Positions 47,120 to 58,293 of a stretch of DNA of 64,000 bases are shown piece by piece (position 1 is the first letter of the stretch; each line of letters starts with the position of its first letter). The stretch comes from Patellaria atrata CBS 101060. Taxonomy: Eukaryota; Ascomycota; Dothideomycetes; Patellariales; Patellariaceae. The position numbers and the translations under genes are program-made. The DNA lies in contig MU006090.1 of the NCBI GenBank assembly GCA_010093705.1, positions 1,701,817 through 1,765,816 of the forward strand. The letters run 5' to 3'. The notes under the pieces are model-generated. The model worked only from the letters and a program-made list of their open reading frames with translations. It had not been told where the DNA came from and made no database searches.

Positions 47120-48660
47120 TTTGGATTTTGTTGCGGGATGCGACGGTATTTAAGGAGGGATGAATTACTCTATCACGGGAAATTTTTTATCAGTTATCTT
47201 TACGGGTTTCAAAGAATTGTTGCGGTGAGAAGTCGCATGAGCCAAAAACCGAAGCTCGGAAAGGTGTAATCGCTGGTGTCCCTTGCTAGAAGAAACAGAT
47301 ATGGAAGGATTTAGGGCAAACTCACAGATGACGATGTCGTCGCAAGACAACAGGAAGAAGATTATTCGATTAAAGAAAACGCAGCAGAGTAAAGAGTAGA
47401 AAGTTGAGATTGAGGTGACGCTGGTTGACAAATTTGGGCGGTGATCAGTGTAAGGGGTTTGTGTGTCCCGTCGTATCGGTGTTGAGCTTCTCTTCTTCCT
47501 TCTTGCAGGCAAGAGGGTCACCAGCACCCTTGGTCTTCCCCAATGTTTTTTTTACCGCAACAAAGTACGTGGGGCTTGGTACGGCCGCTAAAACCGGGGT
47601 GGACTTGGTGTCTTTTGGTGGGATACTGGGGGCCCGAGGTTGGTGGGGTGGGCGACTGGGGCGTGTGCACTCGCCTGTCAAGCTTGCACCAAGTTGCCCT
47701 GGGTACTCTGCCGGTGTGTTGGGGAGCCGTGCGAGATGACGGCTTGCTTGCAGAACTCGGTGTAAATCGCGAATTTATCAATTTCCGGATGTCTAAATTG
47801 AAAGTATCCAACGATAACTGATTATATGCCGATTATCTACGCCGATAAGAGTGAAGAATGATGTTGAAAAGTCCAAGTTGTACTGAACGACGAAAAGGGC
47901 CAGAGTAGAGTTCTGTGAGACCAACCCGGCCGATTTTTGTGCCTGAATGTCCAAATTAGCGGCGTCTTGTTGATCCTCAACCACTTCAACTTTGACAAGT
48001 CACTCCGCTTTTTCGATTCAAGAGTTGAATGAGGACGACGGGACGTAACCGTGAGCAAAATAGTGAGAACCCAACCAGAATAGCAAAAGTTACTCGCTTA
48101 CCGGCATTGGACCCTCATCATTCACTTGGCTCAGGTCCAGCAGCTCACCGAAATAATCGCTACTCCACCATCAACGACCATTCCACCTTCCTCTGCTGTG
48201 GAATAATTTTCAATTACCACCTCTTCAATTGTTTATCTTCCTTACTCTTTACAGCTTCGTTCATTTACCACCTCGAAACTCGCATCCCGCTGTCTTCGGT
48301 GGTGTAGCTCAAAACTAGCACCTGCAGGTAAGATACCTCCAAAAGTCACAACACCATCTTTTCCTCGGATCGCTATACAGAGGGGCCGGGACTTTAATGA
48401 AAACCCGACGTCTTCGGAAAACATAATCTAAATCATGCCAAATGATCTATTTCCGGCAATTCAGTCGCATTCTCGATTAGGCTTCGGGTTTGATTATTTT
48501 CGTTGCGTCAACCTGCGCATTCCGATTGTCAAGTGTTTGCGTAGCGGATTCACATTCTAGCTATGAGATCCGTCATTCAGCCACCGTCAGCTTTTTAAGC
48601 AAATAGAGAAAAATCATACTCACAAGTCTTGCGCCCAGATTCTACTCTCTCCCATCGACA
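47120..48660. promoter_or_regulatory. Shared upstream region of acl1 and acl2
   Basis: 1,541 bases between the two divergent start codons. No gene recognised; open frames at 47425-47821 and 47165-47527 are unsupported. The region probably holds both promoters and long 5' leaders, possibly with leader introns. CT-rich stretches before the acl2 start (about 48605-48655) fit a leader. Confidence 0.6.
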
Positions 48661-50669
48661 ATGTCCGCCAAAGCGATACTCGAAGCAGACGGCAAGGCCA
48701 TCCTCAACTACCATCTCACACGAGCTCCTGTTATCAAGCCGACTCCTCTTCCTGTTTCCGCGACCCACAATCCTGCGCCGAAACTCGCATCTCTCAACTT
48801 TCCAGATGACCAGGATGTAAACGCAGTCCTTGACCAGGCGGAAACGACTTATCCCTGGTTGCTAGCAAGAGATGCGAAATTTGTTGCAAAGCCAGATCAA
48901 TTGATCAAACGACGTGGAAAAGCCGGTCTCCTATGTCTGAACAAATCCTGGGCAGAATGTAGAACGTGGATCGAGGGAAGAGCGAAGAAAGTGCAGCGCG
49001 TAGAGACAGTTGATGGTATCCTACGCAATTTCTTGGTCGAGCCATTCGTACCGCATCCTTCAGATACCGAGTATTATATTAATATCAACTCTGTACGAGA
49101 GGTACGTAGCTCGCCATTTCATTATTTGTCAGATCCCAAGAAAAGGAGAAGTCGTGATCAGACGAGCGATGAGAATGATTCGATCTTCTCTGGCTCGAAT
49201 CTCATAGACCGGAGATTTGCTTCGAGTTTCTGAATTTGGAGAGGAATGAGTGTAATATCTTGAAAAGTATGGATGCAGTTCCGAGTTTTGATGGCTCGGC
49301 GCCGGCTTTATGCTACGGGCGAAGGGAGATACAGCAGGCCCACATCTAACCCTTTCATAAGCTGGTTGGAAAAGTGTTTCCAGAACAATTGTACCTGCAT
49401 GTTCCTTCGCTTCTACCCGAGATCTAGTTAACCATACCGTCTACTGGGATATGAGATTCCCAGAGATCCGTTTTTTATTATTTGGAGGCTCTACTCCACC
49501 ACGCCGCTCAATGCCAAGACTCAATGCTAATATTACTCGATAGGGCGACTGGATCTTATTCACGCACGAAGGTGGTGTTGATGTCGGTGATGTCGATGAA
49601 AAGGCAGAGAAGCTCCTTGTCCCAGTCGATCTTTCACAATACCCTTCCAATGATGAGATCGCCGCTACGCTACTGAAGAAAGTACCCAAGGGCATCCACA
49701 ACGTGCTCGTCGATTTCATCTCAAGACTATACGCAGTCTTTGTTGACTGTCAATTCACGTAAGTTGTCATTGTGTGTTTGCTCTATTCCTAATCACTGAG
49801 TCTTAACTGTCCAGATATCTCGAGATCAACCCTCTTGTCGTCATTCCCAACGCCGATGCCACCTCAGCTGAAGTTCACTTTCTCGATCTTGCTGCAAAGC
49901 TTGATCAAACAGCTGAGTTCGAATGCGGCGTGAAATGGGCTATTGCCCGTAGCGCCACTGCCCTCGGCCTAGCCGTGGTTAAGCCAAGGGACGGCAAGGT
50001 CACCATCGATGCTGGACCTCCAATTGAATTCCCAGCTCCTTTCGGCCGCGAGTTAAGTAAAGAGGAAGCGTACATCGCTGAGATGGATGCTAAGACCGGT
50101 GCTTCGTTGAAGTTGACTATCCTGAACCCTAAGGGCCGCGTCTGGACCTTGGTCGCTGGTGGTGGTGCTTCCGTTGTTTACGCTGATGCTATTGCTTCTG
50201 CTGGCTTCGCTGGAGAATTAGCCAACTACGGTGAGTATTCTGGAGCTCCTAGCGAGACTCAGACCTTCCACTATGCTCGAACAGTCCTCGACCTCATGTT
50301 CCGCTCCCCGAATCACCCTGAGGGCAAGGTTCTCTTCATCGGTGGTGGTATCGCTAACTTCACCAATGTAAGTTGTGTACTTCAAATCCATTCAAATATA
50401 TATTTTAATAAATTCTCTAGGTTGCTTCTACATTCAAGGGTGTGATCCGCGCTCTCAGAGAAGTCGCTCCTCTTCTCATTGAGCATAAGGTGCAAATCTG
50501 GGTTCGTCGCGCTGGACCTAATTACCAAGAAGGTCTTAAGAATATTCAAGCTGTAGGCAAGGAACTCGAACTTGACATGCACGTCTATGGCCCAGAGATG
50601 CACGTCAGCGGGATTGTGCCCCTTGCCTTGACCGGTAAGCAATCGGATATCAAGGAGTTCAGTGGTTAG
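48661..50669 (+). CDS. acl2: ATP-citrate lyase subunit 2 (ATP-grasp plus citrate-binding part)
   Basis: N-terminal-type subunit of ATP-citrate lyase, partner of acl1. Exons 48661-49101, 49544-49758, 49815-50367 and 50421-50669 give 485 residues. Landmarks: [48 protein letters not shown] after the first intron, [43 protein letters not shown] and [20 protein letters not shown]. The first intron is 442 bases, eight times its neighbours. It joins [15 protein letters not shown] in frame, so the short and long edges are both well placed. Yeasts such as Saccharomyces lack this enzyme, which supports a filamentous fungus. Confidence 0.96.
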
Positions 50670-52460
50670 TCGTAGCATATATCGGAGTTTAATTTATAAT
50701 CGTTCCGCATTGGAGACGCAAAAAATCGGTTTACAATTGTTATATGGGACTTCTCCTTAAGGAATTGTTTGTAACATGTGCGTTGCGACTTTTCCGCATT
50801 CTAGAGATCTAGGGCTAACCCATACTATTGCTCATGAAGCGTAATGTTCAGAGAATTTATTGTGGTTTGCTCTTTCATTCGTGAACGATTCATTTTCATC
50901 CCAAGTCATAGTCATTCCCAGAATTCATTTCGGGTCTTGTACTCTCAGATACAAGACTTTGCAGAAGATAACCTATGCAGAGAAGAGTCTAGAGGAGCAT
51001 CATCAGTACACAGACTTAAAAGTTTGAATCTTATGACAATATTTTTATTGCTGTGTCAACATCACACTTGTTCCTCCTCCACCTTATCATTTCATCCCTC
51101 TCCTTTGTACTCTTATTCCCCTCTTCATCTGAGGTCTCCATATTTCGCGTTCTCTTCCAGAACTTCCCCTGTTTTCCGCCTATGGTGTTCTTAAAACCCT
51201 CCGATTGTGCCTCGCTTGACAAACAGGCTTGTTGATGCAGTACATTCCGGTGTTTTCACGCAAGTGGTCTTCCCGTTTGTTCTATAATTATGTGGCAGTG
51301 TACTCTCAAGTCGAGTCGTAGCATTTGGCGCATCCACGAGCTCAACCAAGTCCTTATAGCCACTGTCCATCCTTCCCCTGTTAGGACATTTATCGCCTGC
51401 TTTACGCTACCCCCTTATGCTATCTCTAACTTCTGCATACAATCCTAGACAGGATGTACAGGGAAATTTCAACTTATAGATAGTCCTTCGATATTAATCT
51501 GGATCTTGTACAATACATCCACTCCCCTACAATGCCGTTGGCTCTTCTCTACGGGGAATTCAAAAACGTACAGATGGTCATCAACGGTACAGTACGTAAT
51601 TTGACCGTATTAACTGTAGAAGACCCCCCAGTAGTGATGCAAGAAGCGTAGAGAGACTGAGAAATGAAAACATAACAGGGAAGGGATTGTACATCGAGAG
51701 TGCACCGATCGTTGCTGGATCAGTGTTTCCCTTATCGCTCTTGGACCGTGGCGACGAGGAGATAGGTTAAAGAACAAACTGAGAACTGTCACACAGATTC
51801 TCCCTGGGTGATGGACCTTCGAACAGATGGGATGAATTTACGTGCTTTACCAGGGGAATACGTATGGGAAACATATTTCCTTTACTTGACCCGCTTTTAT
51901 CCTAGGACAAACAAGGAGAACTCCCCATTTCAAGTGAAGTTCCTGCCTTATTGTGGACTCTCCTGTACCAATATTTAGGGTAAGGGATATTAAAGCAAAA
52001 CATATCAAGTTTGTCTCGGCATATCGGCTTTGTGTCCTGTGTAAGGTGCCTAAATCTTCCCATACTCATTTAAGAGGGTCGTTTGCCCTAATTGCGCGAC
52101 AGTTTTGCACGAAGTGCTCCTACCACATCGGACAACGGCGACTGCTGAATACCGTAATCACATCCCATGACCGCACTGGTAGCTTTCAAAGCCTTTTCAT
52201 CCTACCTAAGCTTCCTCTCATTTCTCATCTTCAATAGACTGCACCAGATCTTCGTATCTTGACTCGTATTCAACCTTCCAGTTTTTACTTACAAATAACG
52301 TGATTGAGAATCTCAACTTATGTCACATTTACGACAGATACCACCTCTACCAGATAACAGGGTAGGAATTCTTCGGAAGTCTACACGGCCGAGTGCTGAT
52401 CATGTTTATACTAGTTCAACCCTAACCAGACCTGTCCGCACGCATATGTAAGTCCATTAA
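50670..52460. other. Long intergenic region (about 1.8 kb), no supported gene
   Basis: Downstream of acl2. Several 60-116 codon open frames exist, none with recognisable content. The frame at 51953-52237 shows two Cys-x-x-Cys pairs (CVLCK, FCTKC), but I cannot connect it to a gene. A GGTACAGTACG word lies near 51587. Otherwise nothing seen. Confidence 0.45.
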
Positions 52461-53087
52461 CTGGTCGAAAGGTCAGTTACTTACTACTCACCATCTAAGG
52501 GTCTGGCAAGAGCCCTGGCAAACAACACTATAGGATCCAATCCCACCAATCCCACCGTACCCCCCGCGGCTTTGCTGCCTTCACCTTATCCCCCTGGAGA
52601 GCCCCAGACGTGGGTATGTTGCATCACATGCGGATTTTGGATCAATATCTCCCCCCAGGTCGTAAGTACCTCAATTCACTATCGGTAGTACCATCTCCTG
52701 ACATTTCAAGATACACTTAAGGGAGGAAATAAGAAAGTTCCAGGAGGCAATAGCCCAAACAGACCGCGAGAAGCTACGGTACTTTGAGCGTAGGTCTGAG
52801 CAGCTTTCCGGTGAGGAAGATGACCAGGGGGTCGAGACAGTACGGCTTAAGCACGAGCTTGGGGTCATGTTAGATGAGAAAGTAAGGAAGAGCCCAGTAA
52901 GTTATTGATACCCATGACAACTTTGCGCTGGCTAATGAGTCTCTAGGATCTAGAAGCGCGGTTCAGGCGCTTTCTGATGCATTTTCAAAAATGCGCGGAT
53001 CCAATATGTGTGCTCTGTCTTGATGGTGTTAAAGAGATCCTTATTCCTGGTGATCTTCCGGAGCTTGCTCCTCAAGGGCCGTCTTGA
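52461..53087 (+). CDS. Small coiled-coil/Cys-containing protein of unknown function, 5' end unresolved
   Basis: Hand-built gene with three exons: 52461-52661 (open start), 52711-52896 and 52947-53087. All joins are phase 0. Introns of 49-50 bases have GTAAGT donors and CTGAC or GCTAAT branch points. Exon 1 ends in PYPPGEPQTWVCCITCGFWI, with a CCxxC group. Exon 2 is a charged helix (HLREEIRKFQEAIAQTDREK, ERRSEQLSGEEDDQG), probably a coiled coil. Exon 3 has FRRFLMHFQKCADPICVLC and ends GDLPELAPQGPS, stop. The frame upstream of exon 1 is closed at 52458-52460 and has no ATG, so a further 5' exon or a lost start is needed. I do not recognise the family. It may be a live gene with a distant first exon or a recently broken one. 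Confidence 0.5.
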
Positions 53088-53643
53088 TCGGTACGTTTAT
53101 GTATCGCGGCTCTTCCTCAAACCAGGTGTCTCTTTCCTACCGTAAGCTCCTCCTTTCATACTGTCTCGAACTCTATAATACAGGAGAGAGAAGAAAGTAG
53201 GAGGCGCTCGAATATCATAAAGATAAGCAAACTACTAATATGGATATGCTTATTATATCCCTACCCATCAATGTGTCTGTGACTCCATTGTACAGGTACT
53301 TCGTAAAACATACTGCGGCCTCCCAACTGCACGATTGGAGGCTACAGATGGCTGAGGGTGGTTAATACCGCGGGTAGCGGTTTCCTAGTTGTTTGTTCAG
53401 GAAGTGAATAGAGCTTCAGCAATGGGAACTTTGACAGGAGGGATGGTAAGGCGTCAGGTCATTAACATTTGAAATTTTTCTATCTAATGCATCTAAACTC
53501 AAGCTCAGATACAAAACTAAGGTTACACAGCTCCCATCTATACTCCTAACCCAAAAAGATATTTGAAAACAAAAATCCTTCGTATTTGCCCCCTTTCCCT
53601 ACCCCTTTTTCTTTACTTCTACTACCTTCCCCGTCATCCCCCT
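53088..53643. other. Intergenic region with no gene seen
   Basis: About 555 bases holding the 3' flank of the small coiled-coil gene and the 3' flank of the oxygenase gene. Pyrimidine-rich from about 53590. Nothing recognised. Confidence 0.4.
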
Positions 53644-54663
53644 TCACTCCTCATAAAACACCAAACACCTAACCTCAATACTCTGCCTCCCCGGCGCGTC
53701 CTTCGGCGTCTGCGGATCCATGAAAGCCGTATGCGGCGTCCTAACCGCCACGCCCTCCCTACCCCCCGGCAACCCCTCCCCCCACGAATCAAAACACTTC
53801 AACAACATAACCTCATCGGGTCTCATATCCTTAACATAGCAAAACCGATGGGCATCGTTCGCCGCCACCGCCAACGTCTCCCCCTTAACCTCATACCCGG
53901 CCGTCGACGTCACGCTCTCCGGATCCGGCAGGATTTCCTTCCCGCGGTCGTCGTCGTCGTGCACGCTATCCGCCCGCGTCGGGTACAGCAGATCGACGGG
54001 GACGAAGTCCGACGGCGAGGTACTGCGCCAGTCTACCACGGCCAGGGGGAAGTCGCTGGCGGCGTGCGCAATCGGCCGCCACACGTTCACGATCTGGAAC
54101 CGGCGGCCGGACCGGAGCACTTCCTCTGCTTCTTGCGGGGGAAGATGCCGGCGCACGCGCGCCGCAGCCGCGCTGGGGGATTGGTCCACGTGGACTTGCT
54201 GCACGGGCTGGCGCGGGGCGTCCTTGTTGCGGCGGCGGATCGTGTGGTCGAAGATAACGACTTTGGAGATGCCGGGGTGGGAGTCCCGGAGCAGGTTTTC
54301 GATTTCGGTGTAGTAGGGTCCGCGGACGTGGGTGTCGGAGGTGAAGGAGGAGGGGTCGCTGGCGGAGGGGGAGGAGAGGAGTTGGAATCCGGCGTTTGTG
54401 GTCGTGTAGAGGTGCGGTGTGGGTCGGATGTTGGTTACGGGGCGGGTGTGCGCAGTTTGGAGGAAGGAGGTCCCGGGGCCGTCGACTTTGGACCAGGGTT
54501 TGCCGGTGTAGGATGTCGTGTCGATGTGGTGGAATGTTGCGGTTGTCATTTTGGGGGTGGTTGTGGAAAAGGGGCGGGGATGGGTATGTGTATGGCGGTG
54601 GGGATGGGGTTTTAGGGCTTTGAAGATGTTGTAGGTTACTGATCTTTTCGGTTGGACACTCAT
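53644..54663 (-). CDS. CmcJ/AsaB-like hydroxylase/desaturase-family protein
   Basis: Single-exon gene, 339 residues. It resembles the fungal family named after AsaB and the cephalosporin P8 protein CmcJ, often found in secondary-metabolite loci and thought to act as non-haem oxygenases. Family-like segments in order: HVRGPYYTEIENLLRDSHPG, VVIFDHTIRRRN, VQQVHVDQSPSAAAARVRRH, RFQIVNVWRPI, PLAVVDWRS, then CYVKDMRPDEVMLLKCFDS near the end. The first about 38 residues are basic, His/Pro-rich and end PRPFSTTTPKM, like a mitochondrial leader. Translation could instead start at Met39 (54549), giving 301 residues, nearer the common family length. The coding strand is strongly C-rich. Substrate unknown. 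It neighbours an MFS transporter and an epoxide hydrolase. Confidence 0.82.
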   Translation of the reverse strand: MSVQPKRSVTYNIFKALKPHPHRHTHTHPRPFSTTTPKMTTATFHHIDTTSYTGKPWSKVDGPGTSFLQTAHTRPVTNIRPTPHLYTTTNAGFQLLSSPSASDPSSFTSDTHVRGPYYTEIENLLRDSHPGISKVVIFDHTIRRRNKDAPRQPVQQVHVDQSPSAAAARVRRHLPPQEAEEVLRSGRRFQIVNVWRPIAHAASDFPLAVVDWRSTSPSDFVPVDLLYPTRADSVHDDDDRGKEILPDPESVTSTAGYEVKGETLAVAANDAHRFCYVKDMRPDEVMLLKCFDSWGEGLPGGREGVAVRTPHTAFMDPQTPKDAPGRQSIEVRCLVFYEE

Positions 54664-55869
54664 GGATTATTTCTTTATCGGGGTTGTGTATTTGAATGAG
54701 ATTTATGTACAATGGCTTTATATACAACGGTGTTTTGTTCAATGGCTTTGAAATACGGAAATGTTATAAATCTGAACGTTTATAATAAATCCGAGATGAC
54801 GCCATGGTTAGGTATTCCGCTCTGGATGTGATTCGGTCGAGACTCGGATCTGTAGATCTCGCGCCCCTTCGTCTGTATAGTGGTTAATACTCCTCGATGG
54901 TTGGCGTGCGATTCGAGCACGACTTCGATTTGGGCATTGAGCTCATCTCTTCTAATCACTCAAATTTCGTGGAGGTGTTGAATCTTGGGGTGAATCTTGG
55001 GGTGAATCTTGGAGTGACTCGATTCCTGAGAAGGGAGAGGTACTGCAGTTTGACAGTTCAGGACGTTGTCAGTTCGAGGGCCAGTTAAACATCAACCCTA
55101 CTCTTTACAGTAGTCAATGGACTACAGCGATGATTATAGGTACATCCTAATAATGATAGCAGCTGTGGAGAGGATGATGTCCTTAGTATGTACGGAGAAA
55201 GGGGAGTAAGGTATGGCATTGAGGTCTAGATATACTTTTGGATATAGAACTAAACATGTCCAAACATGCCAAGCAAAACTTCTCATTCAATTTTTTCCAT
55301 CCTCAAAGGGGCAAATTTCGTTAATTGATCCCCCTTCCTTGTACAGCAGAGCCAAAACGATGCTCTGTAATTATCCATTTCAGGAAAGCTGGATTAGTTG
55401 TATACGAGAAGGAAAACAATACGGAAATATCTCCCATCTGGTCTATAGCCGTCCTCGGCTTATCGGCATGAAAAGTTCCTCCAACGACACCAGAACCAGA
55501 TTGCTTTAGGGCACGGCAATCTTTCGGTTCTGGCTGCATCTTCTTTTACTCAGAAGCATATTACTGGCCCTCAATGAACTAGCGAAGCACGCGAAAAGAT
55601 TCAAATCGTTTGGCCCCTCATCTATTATGTACTTATTCCCGGGGCTGAATACGATGAGTATGAAGCTATCAGGAGCATCTTTCCAAAAATACTAGACCCG
55701 CCACATACCTAGGTAGGTTCAATGAATATCAGTCATAAGTATTCAGTACATTACTCTCTGGTTTCCTCTTTCCGCGTAAAGATACTTCTTGCCCTATTTT
55801 CTCCCTCGGACGTCTCCTTAGATTTTGACCGGTGAGGTCATACTGTGGAAATATCAACCGGTACCTTAT
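54664..55869. other. Divergent upstream region of the oxygenase and MFS transporter genes
   Basis: About 1.2 kb between divergent starts (54663 minus, 55870 plus). No gene seen; a 98-codon frame at 55213-55509 is unsupported. It contains the 12-base tandem repeat listed separately and a tRNA A-box-like string near 54876 that I rejected as a tRNA. Confidence 0.45.
54979..55016. repeat. 12-base tandem repeat, three copies
   Basis: TGAATCTTGGGG repeated three times head to tail, the last copy ending GGAG. Lies in the intergenic region upstream of the oxygenase gene. Confidence 0.85.
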
Positions 55870-57621
55870 ATGACGGCACCAAAACATGAGGATGGTTCAC
55901 CTTTGGGCTTGGCATCCTCGAACAGTAGTGGAGTGGACGTAGAAAATGCAGATACAGAACCTCAATTTGAAGTACAACCAAATGGTGACTATGGATGGGT
56001 CTGCGTTGCTTGTTGTGCCACTATAAATGCACATACCTGGGGCCTCAATAGTGTATGGAAAGCACATATACTCCTTTAAATCACGACAGATCTAATTCTC
56101 ATCGATCCTAGTCCTACGGTGTCTTTTTAGCACACTATCTAAGCACAAATGTCTTCCCTGAAGCTACTCGTCTACATTTTGCCTTTGTGGGCGGACTCTC
56201 CATTTCTCAAGCCTTGCTGGTGTCTCCCATTGCTACAACCACCACACGGTTATTCGGTACCCGGATCACACTGCTCATTGGTGTCTTTTTCCAGACTATA
56301 TCACTCATCGGAGCATCCTTTACGCAGGAAATATGGCAACTCTTTCTTACCCAGGGTGTTTGTACGTTGAGGTCCTTTCCGGGTTCTGCTCTCCGTTAAT
56401 CTTCATCAGGTTTTGGATGGGGGATGGGCTTTCTATTTGTAGGCTCTGTCGGAATTGTACCGCAGTGGTTTACAACTAGGCGCAGTACGTCATTCGTCGT
56501 ATGCTAATTCTGTCTGAAACTAATGATAAAAGGTCTGGCGAATGGTATAGCTACAGCAGGCTCTGGTATAGGAGGCCTCATCTACTCGTTGGCTACCAAT
56601 GCAATGATACGATCTATTGGCCTCGCCTGGGCTTTTAGAGTACTTGGAATTGTATCATGTCTTGTCAATTTCGTCTGCTCCGTCTTTATGAAGGATAGAA
56701 ACAAGCAACTTGGTTCATCACAACTAGCCCTCGACCACTCCCTTCTGCGAAAGCCGGAATACTACTTGTTGTTAGGCTTTGGCTTTTTCAGCATGCTTGG
56801 CTACATTGTCCTTCTCTTCTCATTGCCTAACTATGCGGAAAGCGTCGGCCTTACGGCCAAGCAAGGTTCAGTTGTGGTAAGTCTCATCAAGCATATTCCA
56901 TGTTCTAGTAACTCTTCTAACCAGACCATCTTGAAATAGGGGGCTGTATTGAATCTTGGTCAAGCAATGGGGAGACCTCCTATAGGCTATTTCAGTGACT
57001 CTATTGGCAGGATCAATATGGCTGCTTGCATGACTTTCTTGGCGGGATTGCTCTCGGTAGTCTTCTGGATCTTTGCGAAAAGCTATGGTGCGATCGTAGT
57101 CTTTAGTCTCCTCGTGGGTACAGTTGCTGGGACCTTTTGGGCGGTAGGCTTCCCCTGATGATATATAAATGATCATAGTTTCAAACTAACGATGTAATAG
57201 ACCATTGCGCCTGTAACAGCGGAAGTGGTGCATTTACGAGGTATTCCAGCTGCACTTTCGATTCTTTGGGTGTGGCTCGTCATTCCAACAACATGTAAGT
57301 ACAGCATTATCGAGAGACAATCCTTAATTCTGACATCGTACAGTCTCTGAGGCGATTGCTCTGGAAATCACAGCCAGCCAAAACGGTGAATACCTAGGAG
57401 CACAGTTGTTCACAGCATTCTCGTACTTCGTAGCTGCTCTTTGCGTATGGCTTTTGAGAGCATGGAAGTTAGGTGAAGTCGAAAGGATAGCCATGGTTAC
57501 GGGAGAGAAACCAGAAGAGGTAAATGCGACGACTAGCCCGACCCTCGATGAACTGGGAGCTAGGACGACGAAAGCTCAAACTGCTTTCGTAAAGAGGATG
57601 CTATGTTGGAAGAAGATATAG
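55870..57621 (+). CDS. MFS transporter, monocarboxylate-type (MCT/Mch-like)
   Basis: Twelve-helix major facilitator protein of the fungal monocarboxylate-porter-like group; substrates are usually small organic acids or unknown. Exons 55870-56052, 56112-56361, 56410-56484, 56533-56876, 56940-57143, 57201-57294 and 57344-57621 give 475 residues. After a polar N-terminus comes DYGWVCVACCATINAHTWGL, joined to SSYGVFLAHYL, the MCT signature for helix 1. Others are VGGLSISQALLVSPIA, CFGWGMGFLFVGSVGIVPQW, SLANGIATAGSGIGGLIYS, LGQAMGRPPIGYFSDSIGRI and GTIAPVTAEV-like text. The ATG at 55870 was chosen because the frame upstream has only an alternative initiator. It faces the epoxide hydrolase gene in the same direction, 672 bases away. 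Confidence 0.92.
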
Positions 57622-58293
57622 AGGTAGGACGAAAGATTAACCGTCTCTACAATGTAGATTTTGTATACTACCTCCGAAGCATATCCAGATATTTTTTATT
57701 TGTCCACGTACAAAATCCTATGCATTCCCCTTAAGGTCAGTTCCAGACCTTATCCCATCTTTTGATGTCCAAGTGGAGTTAGGTGGGTTATGAGCTAAAT
57801 GAATTTGCTCTATTTTTGCTATATCTGAGGTAGTCACGCTAATATTGCTGACCAACCATTGACTTCTAACAGGAAAGATTTCCGATCGTGCACAAGAGCA
57901 ATATTCAGATGGCACTAGTCCTATCTTAATCCAAAGTTCAGGATGATTGACCAATGACGTCACAGCAGAAGTACGCCCTATGGTCAGATCAAGTTTATCC
58001 TTTACCCTTTCCAGCCCTCTTATATCGTTTTGTCATCATGAGAATTAGTAATGAAGTTAGTGAGTCACGCTAAGACTCACATTATATCTTCGCAACTATC
58101 ATTGCTCGTTTAGCTTCAAGCAAAACGTCGAACTATGACACCCTCATGCGTTTCCATTTCTAAGCAGTTCTACACACGGGTTCCAAGATAGGGGAGTATA
58201 AAGGATTGCCAGTAGAAGGGCTTGGGAGAGGAGAAAGGAACTTACAATCCACTTACTAGCTTCAAGAATATTGTTTAATTATAGAATCTCACA
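57622..58293. other. Intergenic region between MFS transporter and epoxide hydrolase
   Basis: About 670 bases, no gene seen. A minus-strand frame at 57718-57963 has no recognisable content. The downstream end carries the TATA-like element listed separately. Confidence 0.4.
58197..58203 (+). promoter_or_regulatory. Possible TATA box of the epoxide hydrolase gene
   Basis: TATAAAG in the context GGGGAGTATAAAGG, 91 bases before the ATG at 58294. The spacing and the GC-rich flanks fit a regulated fungal promoter. Confidence 0.45.

Noticed and set aside
51953-52237. 94-codon frame with two CxxC pairs downstream of acl2
   Set aside because: Could not be joined to the 52.5 kb gene with good splice signals; no family recognised.
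53563-54615. 350-codon plus-strand open frame antisense to the AsaB-like gene
   Set aside because: Biased composition (Arg, Gly, Val runs) reflects the GC-rich complement; the minus-strand protein has family motifs.
54862-54935. tRNA-like string with TATAGTGGTTAATAC (A-box-like) and GATTCGAGCACG (B-box-like)
   Set aside because: Anticodon stem and acceptor stem do not pair and the T-loop register is wrong; at best a decayed tRNA fragment or chance.
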